Positions 1 to 10,673 of a stretch of DNA of 64,000 nucleotides are shown here, piece by piece. Location: positions 5,674,001 through 5,738,000 of the forward strand of contig NZ_CP092827.1 in the NCBI RefSeq assembly GCF_022533585.1, read 5' to 3'. The translations under genes were made by a program, and so were the position numbers. The notes beneath the pieces were generated by a model. It searched no databases, was not told the origin of the DNA, and saw only the letters and a list, made by a program, of their open reading frames with translations. Positions within the stretch are counted from its first letter, which is position 1. The number at the start of each line of letters is the position of its first letter. The DNA comes from Pseudomonas sp. LS.1a. Lineage in GTDB: Bacteria > Pseudomonadota > Gammaproteobacteria > Pseudomonadales > Pseudomonadaceae.

Positions 1-1430
1 ACGTCGATGACGAACTCGGTCGGTACGCCTTCGCCGCTATGGGACGCCACTGCGCCGGCTTCAGGAATTGGCAGCAGGACTTCAGGGGTCAGGGTGCCGG
101 CTTCGCGTTCTTCGAGGAACTTGCGGCCAATGTCCGGGAACATGGCGAAGGTCAGCACGTCTTCTTCGCAACGGGCCAGGGAGCCGATGTCGGCACGCAG
201 CTTGGCCATTTCCGGCTTCAGCAGGTCGGCCGGGCGTACGTCGATCACTTCTTCGCTGCCGATCGCCTGACGGCGCAGCTGCTCGTTGACCACGCCCGGG
301 GCCTTGCCGTAACCGCCTTGCAGGTACAGCTTCACCTCGTTGGTGATGGTCTTGTAGCGCTCACCGGCCAGCACGTTGAAGAACGCCTGGGTGCCGACGA
401 TCTGCGAAGTCGGGGTCACCAGCGGCGGGAAGCCGAGGTCTTCACGCACGCGCGGGATCTCTGCCAGCACTTCATTCATGCGGTTGAGGGCGCCCTGCTC
501 CTTGAGCTGGTTGGCCAGGTTGGAAATCATGCCGCCCGGCACCTGGTTGACCTGCACGCGGGTGTCCACGGCAGTGAACTCGCTTTCGAACTGGTGGTAC
601 TTCTTGCGCACGGCATAGAAGTACAGGCCGATTTCCTGCAGCAGCTCCAGGTCCAGGCCGGTGTCGAATTCGCTGCCCTTGAGCGCGGCAACCATCGACT
701 CGGTACCCGGGTGGCTGGTGCCCCAGGCGAAGCTGGAGATGGCGGTGTCGATGTGATCGGCACCGTTTTCCACAGCCTTGAGCTGGCACATGGCGGCCAG
801 GCCGGCAGTGTCATGGGAGTGGATGAACACCGGCAGCGACTGCTCGGCCTTCAGTGCCTTGACCAGTTCGCCAGTAGCGAACGGGGTCAGCAGGCCGGCC
901 ATGTCCTTGATCGCGATCGAGTCGCAACCCATGGCTTCCATCTGCTTGGCCTGGTTAACAAAGGCGTCGATGGTGTGCACGGGGCTGGTGGTGTAGGCGA
1001 TGGTACCCTGGGCGTGCTTGCCGGCGGCCTTGACCGCTTCAATGGCCACGCGCAGGTTACGCACGTCGTTCATCGCGTCGAAGATGCGGAACACATCGAT
1101 ACCGTTGACCGCGGCCTTGGCGACGAAGGCCTTGACCACGTCGTCGCTGTAGTGACGGTAGCCCAGCAGGTTCTGGCCGCGCAGCAGCATCTGCAGGCGG
1201 GTGTTGGGCAGCGCCGCGCGCAGCTTGCGCAGGCGCTCCCACGGGTCTTCCTTGAGGAAGCGCACGCAGGCGTCGAAGGTGGCGCCACCCCAGACTTCCA
1301 GCGACCAGTAGCCGACTTTGTCGAGCTTGTCGCAGATCGGCAGCATGTCTTCGGTACGCATGCGGGTGGCCAGCAGGGACTGGTGGGCGTCGCGCAGGAT
1401 CGTGTCGGTTACGTGAATTTTCTTGGACAT
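1..1430 (-). CDS. oadA: Oxaloacetate decarboxylase alpha / pyruvate carboxylase subunit B (3' end outside window)
   Basis: Reading from the ATG at 1430 gives MSKKIHVTDTILRDAHQSLL, the start of the carboxyltransferase family of biotin-dependent decarboxylases/carboxylases. The HMGL-like TIM barrel (RDAHQS metal/substrate loop, then motifs such as HSHDTAGL) is followed by the start of the conserved PYC_OADA region. About 476 residues are visible; the C-terminal biotinyl domain lies off the left edge. With the biotin carboxylase gene 11 nt upstream it forms a two-subunit pyruvate carboxylase that makes oxaloacetate in the cytoplasm. The decarboxylase name is historical: no membrane beta subunit is adjacent, so anaplerotic carboxylation is the likelier role (inference). 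Confidence 0.93.
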   Translation of the reverse strand, partial: MSKKIHVTDTILRDAHQSLLATRMRTEDMLPICDKLDKVGYWSLEVWGGATFDACVRFLKEDPWERLRKLRAALPNTRLQMLLRGQNLLGYRHYSDDVVKAFVAKAAVNGIDVFRIFDAMNDVRNLRVAIEAVKAAGKHAQGTIAYTTSPVHTIDAFVNQAKQMEAMGCDSIAIKDMAGLLTPFATGELVKALKAEQSLPVFIHSHDTAGLAAMCQLKAVENGADHIDTAISSFAWGTSHPGTESMVAALKGSEFDTGLDLELLQEIGLYFYAVRKKYHQFESEFTAVDTRVQVNQVPGGMISNLANQLKEQGALNRMNEVLAEIPRVREDLGFPPLVTPTSQIVGTQAFFNVLAGERYKTITNEVKLYLQGGYGKAPGVVNEQLRRQAIGSEEVIDVRPADLLKPEMAKLRADIGSLARCEEDVLTFAMFPDIGRKFLEEREAGTLTPEVLLPIPEAGAVASHSGEGVPTEFVID

Positions 1431-1441
1431 TATGGGGTTCC

Positions 1442-2857
<1,416 letters not shown>

Positions 2858-3046
2858 TGGAGTCTTCCCAAAGCCGTAGGAACAGTCGAGCCGGTTCTCC
2901 CGGTCGGCGCGTGACCAGACGTTGCTGGCCAGTCGCACATTCACCCTAGCGCTGTAGGTTGATAAACAAAAATCAATATTTGTTAGAGGCTGTATTAGTA
3001 AAAGCTTATAGTGCGGTAACAAGGTGTTGCCGAAGGGCGGATTAAA

Positions 3047-4009
3047 ATGCGTAAGTCCTTGATGCGTATGACTTTGCGTCAATTGCAGATCTTCAACGAG
3101 GTGTGCGATTTGCGTTCGTACAGCCGTGCGGCGGAAGAGATGGCGCTGACGCAACCCGCCGTTAGTCTACAAATCCGCCAGCTCGAAGAACTGATCGGCC
3201 AGCCTCTGTTCGAGTACGTGGGCAAGAAGCTCTACCTGACCGAAGCTGCCGAGGCCCTGCAACGCGCCAGTCGCGATATCTTCGGGCGCCTGGAGAGCCT
3301 GGACATGCAGCTGTCGGACATGCAGGGTTCACTGCAGGGGCAGTTGAAACTGGCAATCGAGTCCAGTGCCAAGTACTTCGTGCCACACCTGTTCGCGGCC
3401 TTCAAGCAGCGTCACCCGGAGGTCAACCTGACCCTGACTGTGGTCAACCGGGCCCAGGCCATCCGCCGCCTGTCGGACAATCGCGACGACCTCATCATCA
3501 TGTCCATGGTGCCGCAGGACATGGGGCTGGAGTTCCTGCCGTTCCTCAACAACCCGATCATCGCTGTGGCGCCGCCCGAGCACCCGCTGTGCAAGCTGGA
3601 ACAGCTGCGCCTGCAGGACCTGGAGCCTCATACCCTGCTGGTCCGCGAACAAGGTTCAGGCACGCGCAAGGCTTGCGAGGAATACTTCAAGGACAAACGC
3701 GTGCACTTCACCCAGACCCTGGAAGTGGCCTCGGCCGACGCCCAGCGCGAGTGCGTGATCGCCGGCCTGGGCATTGCCCTGCTGACCCGCCATGCGGTCA
3801 ACCTGGAGCTGGCCACCGGTGTGCTGAAGGAGCTGCCGGTGGAGGAACTGCCGCTGTACCGCAGCTGGTGCGTGGTGCAGTCCAAGGCCAAACGGCAGTC
3901 GCCGGTGGCCTTGGCCTTTCTGGCGTTCATCCGCAGCGAACGTGCGTTGATCAGCGCGCTGGTTGAGCGTTTTTCGGGGAAGTTGCCGCCGACACCTGCC
4001 AGACCGTGA
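3047..4009 (+). CDS. LysR-family transcriptional regulator
   Basis: 320 residues. The N-terminal winged helix-turn-helix has the classic pattern (TLRQLQIFNEV, SYSRAAEEMALTQPAVSLQIRQLE), followed by the LysR substrate-binding domain. ATG at 3047 is preceded by an AAGGGCGG ribosome-binding site at good spacing; ATGs at 3062 and 3068 are alternatives. It is divergent from the pyruvate carboxylase operon with about 190 bp between start codons, the usual geometry for a LysR regulator and its target, so it may sense a C3/C4 or CO2-related signal. The effector cannot be read from sequence. Its last codons overlap a small convergent gene. Confidence 0.9.
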   Translation: MRKSLMRMTLRQLQIFNEVCDLRSYSRAAEEMALTQPAVSLQIRQLEELIGQPLFEYVGKKLYLTEAAEALQRASRDIFGRLESLDMQLSDMQGSLQGQLKLAIESSAKYFVPHLFAAFKQRHPEVNLTLTVVNRAQAIRRLSDNRDDLIIMSMVPQDMGLEFLPFLNNPIIAVAPPEHPLCKLEQLRLQDLEPHTLLVREQGSGTRKACEEYFKDKRVHFTQTLEVASADAQRECVIAGLGIALLTRHAVNLELATGVLKELPVEELPLYRSWCVVQSKAKRQSPVALAFLAFIRSERALISALVERFSGKLPPTPARP

Positions 4010-4169
4010 GCTCTTGCAACTCGGGGTAGTCCACCAGGTCGCGGAGTAGTTGACGTTGGTCGCAATAGCTTTCGATCGCGCGGCGGTATTCCATGCGGCG
4101 CTGATCTTTTTCCTGCTGCTTGCGAGCCTTGGCGCTGGGTTGGTACGTACCGTCGAAGTCACGAGCCAT
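3951..4169 (-). CDS. Small conserved hypothetical protein, PA3496-like
   Basis: 72 residues, strongly basic N-terminal half rich in Arg/Lys/Gln (ARKQQEKDQRRMEYRRAIE), no signal peptide or membrane segment. The DQRRMEYRRAIE-type stretch resembles the small PA3496-family proteins of pseudomonads, which are annotated as putative envelope integrity proteins without clear biochemical function; this match is from memory. The 3' end overlaps the convergent LysR gene by 59 nt, so only the N-terminal half is free of overlap. The ATG at 4169 has a GGGAGACAGGC stretch upstream. Alternative: a chance ORF, less likely given its composition. Confidence 0.6.
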   Translation of the reverse strand: MARDFDGTYQPSAKARKQQEKDQRRMEYRRAIESYCDQRQLLRDLVDYPELQELTVWQVSAATSPKNAQPAR

Positions 4170-4265
4170 TGCCTGTCTCCCTGATAGGATGCGGGAGTTT
4201 CAGACTGGCCTTGATGGTTTACGGTTTGGCTGTGGAATGGTGACAAAACAGTGAAATTTATAGCA

Positions 4266-4374
4266 CCTGTGCCGGCCTCTTCGCGGGTAAACCCGCTCCC
4301 ACAGGTGCTCACCAGCCTCAAGGACGGTGCAGTACCTGTGGGAGCGGGTTCACCCGCGAAAGGGCCGGCACAGG
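4266..4374. repeat. REP pair (inverted)
   Basis: Two roughly 38-bp copies of the Pseudomonas REP unit face each other: cctgtgccggcc...cgctcccacagg at 4266-4304 and its near-complement at 4335-4374. The pair sits between the convergent 3' end of hexR and the small gene's promoter side. Such pairs can form long hairpins and are spread by REP-associated tyrosine transposases. Confidence 0.9.
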
Positions 4375-4383
4375 CAACGACAA

Positions 4384-5250
4384 TCAGTCGTCGGTAGCCT
4401 TGATCGACTTGGGCGACAAACGCAGGCTGCGCAAGCTGCGCTTCACGCTCTTCAGGTGGTTGACCAGGCTCGGCCCGCGCGCCATGGCCACGCCCATGGC
4501 CAGCACGTCGATCACCACCAGGTGGGCGATACGCGAGGTCAGCGGGGTATAGATTTCGGTGTCTTCATGCACGTCGATCGCCAGGTTGACCGTCGACAGC
4601 TCTGCCAGCGGTGTCTGGCTGGGGCACAGGGTAATCAGGTTGGCACCGCTCTCACGGACCAGGTTGGCGGTGATCAGCAAGTCCTTGGAACGGCCCGACT
4701 GGGAAATGCACACTGCCACATCGCCCGGCTTCAGGGTCACCGCCGACATCGCCTGCATGTGCGGGTCGGAATAGGCTGCCGCGCTGAGCAGCAGACGGAA
4801 GAACTTGTGCTGGGCATCGGCCGCCACCGCACCGGAAGCACCAAAGCCATAGAACTCCACACGCTGCGCCTGGGCCATGGCAGTCACCGCCTGCTGCAGC
4901 GCTTGCGGGTCGAGGTGCTCGCGCACTTCCATCAGGGTATGCAGCGTGGTGTCGAAGATCTTCAGGCTGTAGTCGGCGACCGAATCGTCTTCATGGATGG
5001 CGAACTGACCGAAACTGGCCCCCGCGGCCAGGCTCTGCGCCAGCTTCAGCTTCAAGTCCTGGAAGCCCGAGCAACCGATCGCGCGGCAGAAACGCACGAT
5101 GGTCGGTTCGCTGATACCCACGCTGTGCGCCAGGTCGGCCATGGAACTGTGCATGACGGCAGCCGGGTCGAGTAGCACGTGGTCGGCCACTTTCAGTTCC
5201 GATTTGCGCAGCAGGTGGCGCGATTGGGCGATATGTTGCAACAGATTCAC
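4384..5250 (-). CDS. hexR: HexR, RpiR-family regulator of central carbon metabolism
   Basis: 288 residues: an N-terminal RpiR-type helix-turn-helix (SMADLAHSVGISEPTIVRFCRAIG) and a C-terminal SIS sugar-phosphate-binding domain (VEFYGFGASGAVAADAQHKF; CISQSGRSKD). HexR represses glucose catabolism genes and is released by 2-keto-3-deoxy-6-phosphogluconate (known for the family). It is divergent from zwf with an operator-like palindrome in the shared promoter at 5295-5309, consistent with control of zwf and itself. pgl and eda are not in this window, so this is the zwf copy outside the classic zwf-pgl-eda cluster and this protein may be a HexR paralogue. Confidence 0.85.
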   Translation of the reverse strand: MNLLQHIAQSRHLLRKSELKVADHVLLDPAAVMHSSMADLAHSVGISEPTIVRFCRAIGCSGFQDLKLKLAQSLAAGASFGQFAIHEDDSVADYSLKIFDTTLHTLMEVREHLDPQALQQAVTAMAQAQRVEFYGFGASGAVAADAQHKFFRLLLSAAAYSDPHMQAMSAVTLKPGDVAVCISQSGRSKDLLITANLVRESGANLITLCPSQTPLAELSTVNLAIDVHEDTEIYTPLTSRIAHLVVIDVLAMGVAMARGPSLVNHLKSVKRSLRSLRLSPKSIKATDD

Positions 5251-5294
5251 GGGCTGGACTCGGTTATGATCGGCTGGCCGGGTTGTAGCTTTCT

Positions 5295-5309
5295 TGTAGT
5301 TATACTACA
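5295..5309. promoter_or_regulatory. HexR-type operator palindrome
   Basis: TGTAGTTATACTACA is a perfect palindrome of two 6-bp arms around TAT, placed between hexR and zwf, 45 nt before the zwf start. It fits the TTGT-N7/8-ACAA-like sites described for HexR in pseudomonads only loosely in spacing; a second TTGTAG half-site lies at 5283-5288. Confidence 0.7.
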
Positions 5310-5353
5310 TGGACGCCAACCCGCCCAGTTAAACGAACGTGGAGAGTGGTGGT

Positions 5354-6796
5354 TTGACTATTCCTTGCGACATTCTGGTCTTCGGTGGCACCGGCGATCT
5401 GGCCCTGCACAAATTGCTTCCGGCGCTCTACCACCTGTTTCGCGAGGTCCGTCTTGACCCTGCCGTGCGGATCATCGCGCTGGCGCGCCGCAACCTGCCA
5501 CGTAACGATTATCTCAAGCTCGCCGAGCGCCATTGCCGGGCACAGATCGCCCGCAACGATTTCGAAGAAGAGGTCTGGCAGCGGTTTTCCGCGAGGATCG
5601 ACTATTTCGCCATGGATGCTTCGCAAAGCGCCGACTTCGGCCGCCTGGCACGCTACCTGGGCGAGCCCGGCGGCTTGACGCGCATCTTCTACCTGGCCAC
5701 CGCCCCCAACCTGTTCGTGCCGATTGCCAAGCACCTGCATAACGCCGGCCTGGCCGACGCCGAAGCGCGCATCGTGCTGGAAAAGCCGATCGGCCACTCG
5801 CTGGAATCGGCTACCGCCATCAACGAAGCGATTGGCGCAGTGCTGGAGGAAAACCAGGTATTCCGCATCGACCACTACCTGGGCAAGGAAACCGTGCAGA
5901 ACCTGATGGCCCTGCGCTTTGCCAACGCGCTGCTGGAGCCGGTATGGCGCAACAACCAGGTCGACCACGTGCAGATCAGCGTTTGCGAGACCCTGGGAGT
6001 AGAGAACCGCGGCGCCTACTACGACCGCGCCGGGGCGACCCGCGACATGCTGCAGAACCACCTGCTACAGCTGCTATGCCTGGTGGCCATGGAGCCCCCC
6101 GCACAGTTCGAGGCCGAAGCGGTGCGTGACGAAAAAGTGAAGATCCTGCGGGCCCTCAAACCCATCACTGGCCAGGACGTTCAGGACAAGACCGTACGCG
6201 GCCAGTATGGCGCCGGGTACATCGGCGGCCAGGAAGTGCCGGCCTATTACTTCGAAAAGGACGTCGACAACGACAGCGACACCGAAACCTTCATCGCCAT
6301 CGAGGCGCACATCGACAATTGGCGCTGGGCGGGCGTGCCCTTCTACCTGCGCACCGGCAAGCGCATGGCACGGCGCTCATCGCAGATCGTCATCCAGTTC
6401 AAGCCAGTGCCCCACGAGCTGTTCAAGGGTGGCCAGGTCAACCAGTTGCTGATCCAGCTGCAACCGGACGAACGCATCAGCCTGCGCATGATGACCAAGA
6501 GCCCGGGCAAAGGCATGCGCCTGGAGCCGGTGGACCTGGACCTGAACCTGGCCCAGGTGTTCAGCCAGACCCGCCGCTGGGAAGCCTACGAGCGGCTGCT
6601 GCTGGATGTGCTGGAGGGCGACTCGACGCTGTTCATGCGCCGCGATGAAGTGGAAGCGGCCTGGGCCTGGATCGACCCGATCATCAAGGGCTGTGAAGAG
6701 CACTTCCAGGCGCCGCGACCGTACCCGGCAGGCAGCAACGGGCCGGAGCAAGCCAACAGCCTGCTCGCCAGGCATGGCAGGCACTGGCATAGCTGA
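5354..6796 (+). CDS. zwf: Glucose-6-phosphate 1-dehydrogenase
   Basis: 480 residues from TTG at 5354. The Rossmann motif CDILVFGGTGDLALHKLLPAL binds NAD(P)+, and the active-site motif RIDHYLGKE with its catalytic histidine is intact. It oxidises glucose-6-phosphate to 6-phosphogluconolactone for the Entner-Doudoroff and pentose phosphate routes. I chose TTG because GGAG (5341-5344) is well spaced from it and family proteins begin with a short residue run before CDILVFGG; a GTG at 5339 would add five residues. No pgl follows, unlike the main zwf operon of pseudomonads, so it is one of several zwf isoenzymes. Regulated by the divergent HexR (inference). Confidence 0.92.
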   Translation: MTIPCDILVFGGTGDLALHKLLPALYHLFREVRLDPAVRIIALARRNLPRNDYLKLAERHCRAQIARNDFEEEVWQRFSARIDYFAMDASQSADFGRLARYLGEPGGLTRIFYLATAPNLFVPIAKHLHNAGLADAEARIVLEKPIGHSLESATAINEAIGAVLEENQVFRIDHYLGKETVQNLMALRFANALLEPVWRNNQVDHVQISVCETLGVENRGAYYDRAGATRDMLQNHLLQLLCLVAMEPPAQFEAEAVRDEKVKILRALKPITGQDVQDKTVRGQYGAGYIGGQEVPAYYFEKDVDNDSDTETFIAIEAHIDNWRWAGVPFYLRTGKRMARRSSQIVIQFKPVPHELFKGGQVNQLLIQLQPDERISLRMMTKSPGKGMRLEPVDLDLNLAQVFSQTRRWEAYERLLLDVLEGDSTLFMRRDEVEAAWAWIDPIIKGCEEHFQAPRPYPAGSNGPEQANSLLARHGRHWHS

Positions 6797-6884
6797 AGCA
6801 CTGCCCTGCTCCTGTGGCAGGTGAAAGGGCAGAAAGTAGCCCCCGCGCACTGGCGCTACTTTCAACCCGAGACAGGAGCAGACA

Positions 6885-7199
6885 ATGGCTACTATCGCCA
6901 ACCTCGTTGCAATCAATGACATCGCCAACGGCGAGCAGGTTTTCAGGGTTCACGGCACCGTTATGGTCGGCTGCCCGGCCATCGAACCGGTGCTGGTCGA
7001 ACCCAAGGTGCGCCACAAGGGCGGCTGGGAGGTGCTGGAGCTTCAACTGCAGGATAGCGGCGCAATCACCCCGCAGGTGGTGACGGAAAAAACCGTGGTG
7101 TTCGAACGTGCAGGCGGCACGCCCTGGAAAACCGTGGAAATCATTCATGGCGACGGTTCGCAGCGCTGCGAAATACGCAACATAGAGACGGTCGACTGA
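6885..7199 (+). CDS. Hypothetical protein, small beta-rich
   Basis: 104 residues, no signal peptide or membrane segment, with alternating hydrophobic residues typical of a beta-strand protein (VFRVHGTVMVG; WEVLELQLQD; KTVVFERAG). I do not recognise the family. It stands alone about 90 nt after zwf and 130 nt before uvrD, with AGGAG upstream of the ATG. Function unknown. Confidence 0.7.
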   Translation: MATIANLVAINDIANGEQVFRVHGTVMVGCPAIEPVLVEPKVRHKGGWEVLELQLQDSGAITPQVVTEKTVVFERAGGTPWKTVEIIHGDGSQRCEIRNIETVD

Positions 7200-7329
7200 G
7201 CCGCTGACGGCCAGGTCGCCCGAGCGGCGACCTGGCACCTGCCATCGGCTCGATGAACGGGCATGTGGCAGGTGAATATTCATACAGTAGAAGTTTGCCC
7301 CATTTCCTGCCGCGCCCTAGAATGGCCCG

Positions 7330-9516
7330 ATGCACACAGACGACCTCTCCCTCCTGCTGAATTCCCTCAACGATGCCCAACGCCAGGCCGTAGCGGCCAC
7401 GCTCGGGCGTCAACTGGTGCTTGCTGGCGCCGGTTCCGGTAAAACCCGCGTGCTGGTGCACCGCATTGCCTGGCTGATCCAGGTGGAGCAGGCATCGCCA
7501 CACTCGATCCTGTCGGTGACCTTCACCAACAAGGCCGCGGCAGAAATGCGCCAGCGGATCGAGCAACTGCTGGGCATCAACCCGGCGGGCATGTGGGTCG
7601 GCACCTTCCACGGCCTGGCCCATCGCCTGCTGCGGGCCCACTGGCAGGAAGCACGGCTGGTGCAGAACTTCCAGATCCTCGACAGCGACGACCAGCAGCG
7701 CCTGATCAAGCGGGTGATGCGCGAGCTGGGCCTGGACGAGCAGAAATGGCCGGCACGCCAGGCCCAGTGGTTCATCAACGGGCAAAAGGACGAAGGCCTG
7801 CGCCCGCAGCATATCCAGGCCGGGGGCGACCTGTTCCTGTCGACCATGCGCGACGTATATACCGCGTACGAGCAGGCCTGCGAGCGCGCCGGGGTCATCG
7901 ACTTCTCCGAGTTGCTGCTGCGCGGTCTGGACCTGTGGCGCGACCACCCGGGCCTGCTGGAGCACTACCAGCGGCGCTTCCGCCACGTGCTGGTGGACGA
8001 GTTCCAGGATACCAACGCCGTGCAGTACGCCTGGCTGCGCCTGCTGGCGCGCGGCGGTGACAGCCTGATGGCGGTGGGCGATGACGACCAGTCGATCTAC
8101 GGCTGGCGCGGCGCCAAGATCGAAAACATCCACCAGTACACTGCCGACTTCCCCGACGCCGAAATGATCCGCCTGGAGCAGAACTACCGCTCCACCGGCG
8201 GCATCCTCAAGGCAGCCAACGCGCTGATCGCCAACAACAGCGGGCGCCTGGGCAAGGAGCTGTGGACCGACATGGGCGAAGGAGAGCCGCTGACCCTGTA
8301 CGCGGCCTACAACGAGCACGACGAAGCGCGCTACGTGGTGGAAACCATCGAGAGCCTGGTCAAGCAGGGCAATGCGCGCAACGAGATCGCCATCCTGTAC
8401 CGTTCCAACGCCCAGTCACGGGTGCTGGAAGAAGCCCTGCTGCGCGAGCGCATCCCCTACCGCATCTACGGTGGCCAGCGCTTCTTCGAACGCGCCGAAA
8501 TCAAGAACGCCATGGCTTACCTGCGCCTGATCGAAGGCCGTGGCAACGATGCCGCCCTGGAGCGGGTGATCAACGTACCGCCACGTGGCATTGGCGAGAA
8601 AACCGTCGAAGCCATCCGCGAGCACGCCCGCCACAGCCAGCTGTCGATGTGGGAGGCCATGTGCCAGCTGCTCGCTGCCAAGGCCCTGAAAGGCCGCGCC
8701 GCCAGTGCCCTGGGTGCGTTCATCGAGCTTATCGAGGGGTTGGCTGCCAAGGTCGTGGACATGCCACTGCATACCATGACCCAGACCACCATCGAGCAGT
8801 CCGGGCTGATCATCTATCACCAGGAAGAAAAGGGTGAAAAGGGCCAGGCACGGGTAGAAAACCTTGAGGAACTGGTCAGCGCAGCGCGCAACTTCGAGTC
8901 CACCGACGAAGACGCCGACCTCTCGCCACTCTCGGCGTTCCTCGGCCACGCCTCGCTCGAGGCAGGTGATGCCCAGGCCGACGAGCACGAAGACAGCGTC
9001 CAGCTGATGACCTTGCACAGCGCCAAGGGCCTGGAGTTCCCGTATGTGTTCCTGGTGGGCATGGAGGAAGGCCTGTTCCCGCACAAGATGAGCCTGGAAG
9101 AGCCCGGCCGCCTGGAAGAGGAACGCCGCCTGGCTTATGTGGGCATCACCCGCGCCATGCGCCAGCTGGTCATGACCTACGCCGAAACGCGTCGCCTGTA
9201 CGGCAGCGAAACCTACAACAAGGTGTCACGTTTCGTACGCGAAATTCCGGCGGGCCTGATTCAGGAAGTGCGTCTGTCCAACAGTGTCAGCCGCCCGTTC
9301 GGCGGGGCCAAGACGGCCACTAACAGCAACCTGTTCGCCAATGCCAGCATTCCGCAGACCGCGTTCAACCTGGGCCAGCGTGTGCAGCATGCGGTGTTCG
9401 GCGAAGGTGTGATCCTCAACTTCGAGGGCTCCGGCGCTCAGGCGCGGGTGCAGGTGAATTTTGCCGAGGGCAGCAAATGGTTGATGCTGGGGTACGCCAA
9501 GCTCGAGGCCATCTAA
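7330..9516 (+). CDS. uvrD: DNA helicase II (UvrD, superfamily 1)
   Basis: 728 residues with the full UvrD helicase set: Walker A GAGSGKTRVL, motif Ia TFTNKAA, Walker B VDEFQDTN, motif III DDDQSIYGWRGA, motif IV QNYRST, motif V TLHSAKGLEF and motif VI YVGITRA. The C-terminal linker and Tudor-like end (GQRVQHAVFGEGVILNFEG) is present. It unwinds DNA 3'-5' in nucleotide excision and mismatch repair and removes stalled complexes. Length matches gamma-proteobacterial UvrD (about 720). Monocistronic here, followed by a REP-like repeat. Start ATG lies about 10 nt after a weak purine stretch; no better start is seen. Confidence 0.96.
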   Translation: MHTDDLSLLLNSLNDAQRQAVAATLGRQLVLAGAGSGKTRVLVHRIAWLIQVEQASPHSILSVTFTNKAAAEMRQRIEQLLGINPAGMWVGTFHGLAHRLLRAHWQEARLVQNFQILDSDDQQRLIKRVMRELGLDEQKWPARQAQWFINGQKDEGLRPQHIQAGGDLFLSTMRDVYTAYEQACERAGVIDFSELLLRGLDLWRDHPGLLEHYQRRFRHVLVDEFQDTNAVQYAWLRLLARGGDSLMAVGDDDQSIYGWRGAKIENIHQYTADFPDAEMIRLEQNYRSTGGILKAANALIANNSGRLGKELWTDMGEGEPLTLYAAYNEHDEARYVVETIESLVKQGNARNEIAILYRSNAQSRVLEEALLRERIPYRIYGGQRFFERAEIKNAMAYLRLIEGRGNDAALERVINVPPRGIGEKTVEAIREHARHSQLSMWEAMCQLLAAKALKGRAASALGAFIELIEGLAAKVVDMPLHTMTQTTIEQSGLIIYHQEEKGEKGQARVENLEELVSAARNFESTDEDADLSPLSAFLGHASLEAGDAQADEHEDSVQLMTLHSAKGLEFPYVFLVGMEEGLFPHKMSLEEPGRLEEERRLAYVGITRAMRQLVMTYAETRRLYGSETYNKVSRFVREIPAGLIQEVRLSNSVSRPFGGAKTATNSNLFANASIPQTAFNLGQRVQHAVFGEGVILNFEGSGAQARVQVNFAEGSKWLMLGYAKLEAI

Positions 9517-9563
9517 AGCCTGCACCGGCCCTGGTGGAGGCTTGCTCAAAGTTTTAGAAGCCT

Positions 9564-9664
9564 GCGCAATACCTGTGCGGGCATGCCCGCGAAGCCGGCA
9601 ACTCGGTGTATGGCACCGGCTTCGCCGGTGTTCGCGGGCATGCCCGCTCCTACAGGTATTGCGC
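9564..9664. repeat. REP-like inverted repeat with GCGCAATACCTGT arms
   Basis: The arms gcgcaatacctgt (9564-9576) and acaggtattgcgc (9652-9664) are exact complements; inner parts cgggcatgcccgcgaa and ttcgcgggcatgcccg also pair. It lies between uvrD and the Tim44-like gene and accounts for most of this 282-nt gap. It is a different subtype from the gtgggagcgggtttacccgcg family elsewhere in the window. Confidence 0.85.
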
Positions 9665-9798
9665 CAGCATTCAGAGGGCCGGTCGTGGCAGGTTTGTAAC
9701 ATTCAGGCAAAAGCTCGAAACATTATGTCGCTGGTCATGTGCCCGGGAACCTGTGCACCATGACGCGCGTGCAATCCACAACAGGGGATATCCCACTT

Positions 9799-10653
9799 AT
9801 GCAACGTTTTCTTAGCATCGCTCTGGCGCTCTGCGTCGGCCTGACGCTGAGCCTGGACGCCAACGCCAAGCGCTTTGGCGGCGGCAAGAGCTCGGGCTCC
9901 GCGCCTATTCACCAGACCCGCCAGGCCACGCCAACCACGCCTGCCGCCGCGCCGACCGCACCTGGCCGTGCAGCTCCGGCCGCCAGCGGTGCTTCGCGCT
10001 GGTTGGGCCCACTGGCCGGCCTCGCCGCCGGTGGCCTGCTGGCTTCCATGTTCATGGGCGACGGTTTCGAAGGCTTCCAGATCATGGACTTCCTGATCGT
10101 GGCGCTGATCGCCTTCCTGGTGTTCCGCTTCATCGCCGCGCGCCGTCGCCAGCAGCAGCCGCAAATGGCCATGCCGGGCCATGCACCAATGCACCGTGAA
10201 GCTCACGCCCAGCCTGCCCAGCCGTCGATCTTCGGTGGTTCGGCCGCACCTGCTGCCGCAGCCGCCCCGGTGATCAACGCCCCGGCCTGGTTCAACGAGC
10301 AGAACTTCCTGGCTGCCGCCCGCAACCACTTCCAGGCGCTGCAGCAGCACTGGGACGCCAACGAGATGGACAAGATCGCCGAGTTCGTCACCCCGCAGAT
10401 GCTCGAGTTCCTCAAGCGCGAGCGCGCTGAACTGGGTGATGGCTTCCAGTCCACCTACATCGACAACCTCGATGTGCAGCTGGACGGTGTCGACGACCGC
10501 GCCGACCGTACCGACGCCACCCTGACCTTCCGTGGCGTGTCGAAGAACTCGCGCTTCGACCAGGGCGAAGTGTTCAGCGAAAGCTGGCACATGGTCCGCG
10601 CCCAGGGCGAAAACCAGCCTTGGCTGGTGGCCGGTATCCGTCAAAACGGCTAA
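9799..10653 (+). CDS. Tim44-like domain membrane protein
   Basis: 284 residues. A signal peptide (MQRFLSIALALCVGL, cleavage near ANA-K) is followed by a Gly/Ser/Pro/Ala-rich linker, two hydrophobic segments (LAGLAAGGLLASMFMG and IMDFLIVALIAFLVFRFIA) and a C-terminal Tim44-like domain (EQNFLAAARNHFQALQQHWD... FVTPQMLEFLKRE). Tim44-like domains have a cystatin/NTF2-like fold; the bacterial proteins sit in the inner membrane and their role is not settled. ATG at 9799 is chosen because AGGGGA precedes it and the signal peptide begins there; the longer frame to 9739 adds unrelated residues. Followed by a strong terminator. Confidence 0.85.
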   Translation: MQRFLSIALALCVGLTLSLDANAKRFGGGKSSGSAPIHQTRQATPTTPAAAPTAPGRAAPAASGASRWLGPLAGLAAGGLLASMFMGDGFEGFQIMDFLIVALIAFLVFRFIAARRRQQQPQMAMPGHAPMHREAHAQPAQPSIFGGSAAPAAAAAPVINAPAWFNEQNFLAAARNHFQALQQHWDANEMDKIAEFVTPQMLEFLKRERAELGDGFQSTYIDNLDVQLDGVDDRADRTDATLTFRGVSKNSRFDQGEVFSESWHMVRAQGENQPWLVAGIRQNG

Positions 10654-10673
10654 TCGCTGCGTGCTGCACAAAA

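Noticed and set aside
2858..3154. N-terminal extension of the biotin carboxylase
   Set aside because: It overlaps the LysR gene start region and has no similarity to the family; GTG at 2857 gives the standard 471-residue protein.
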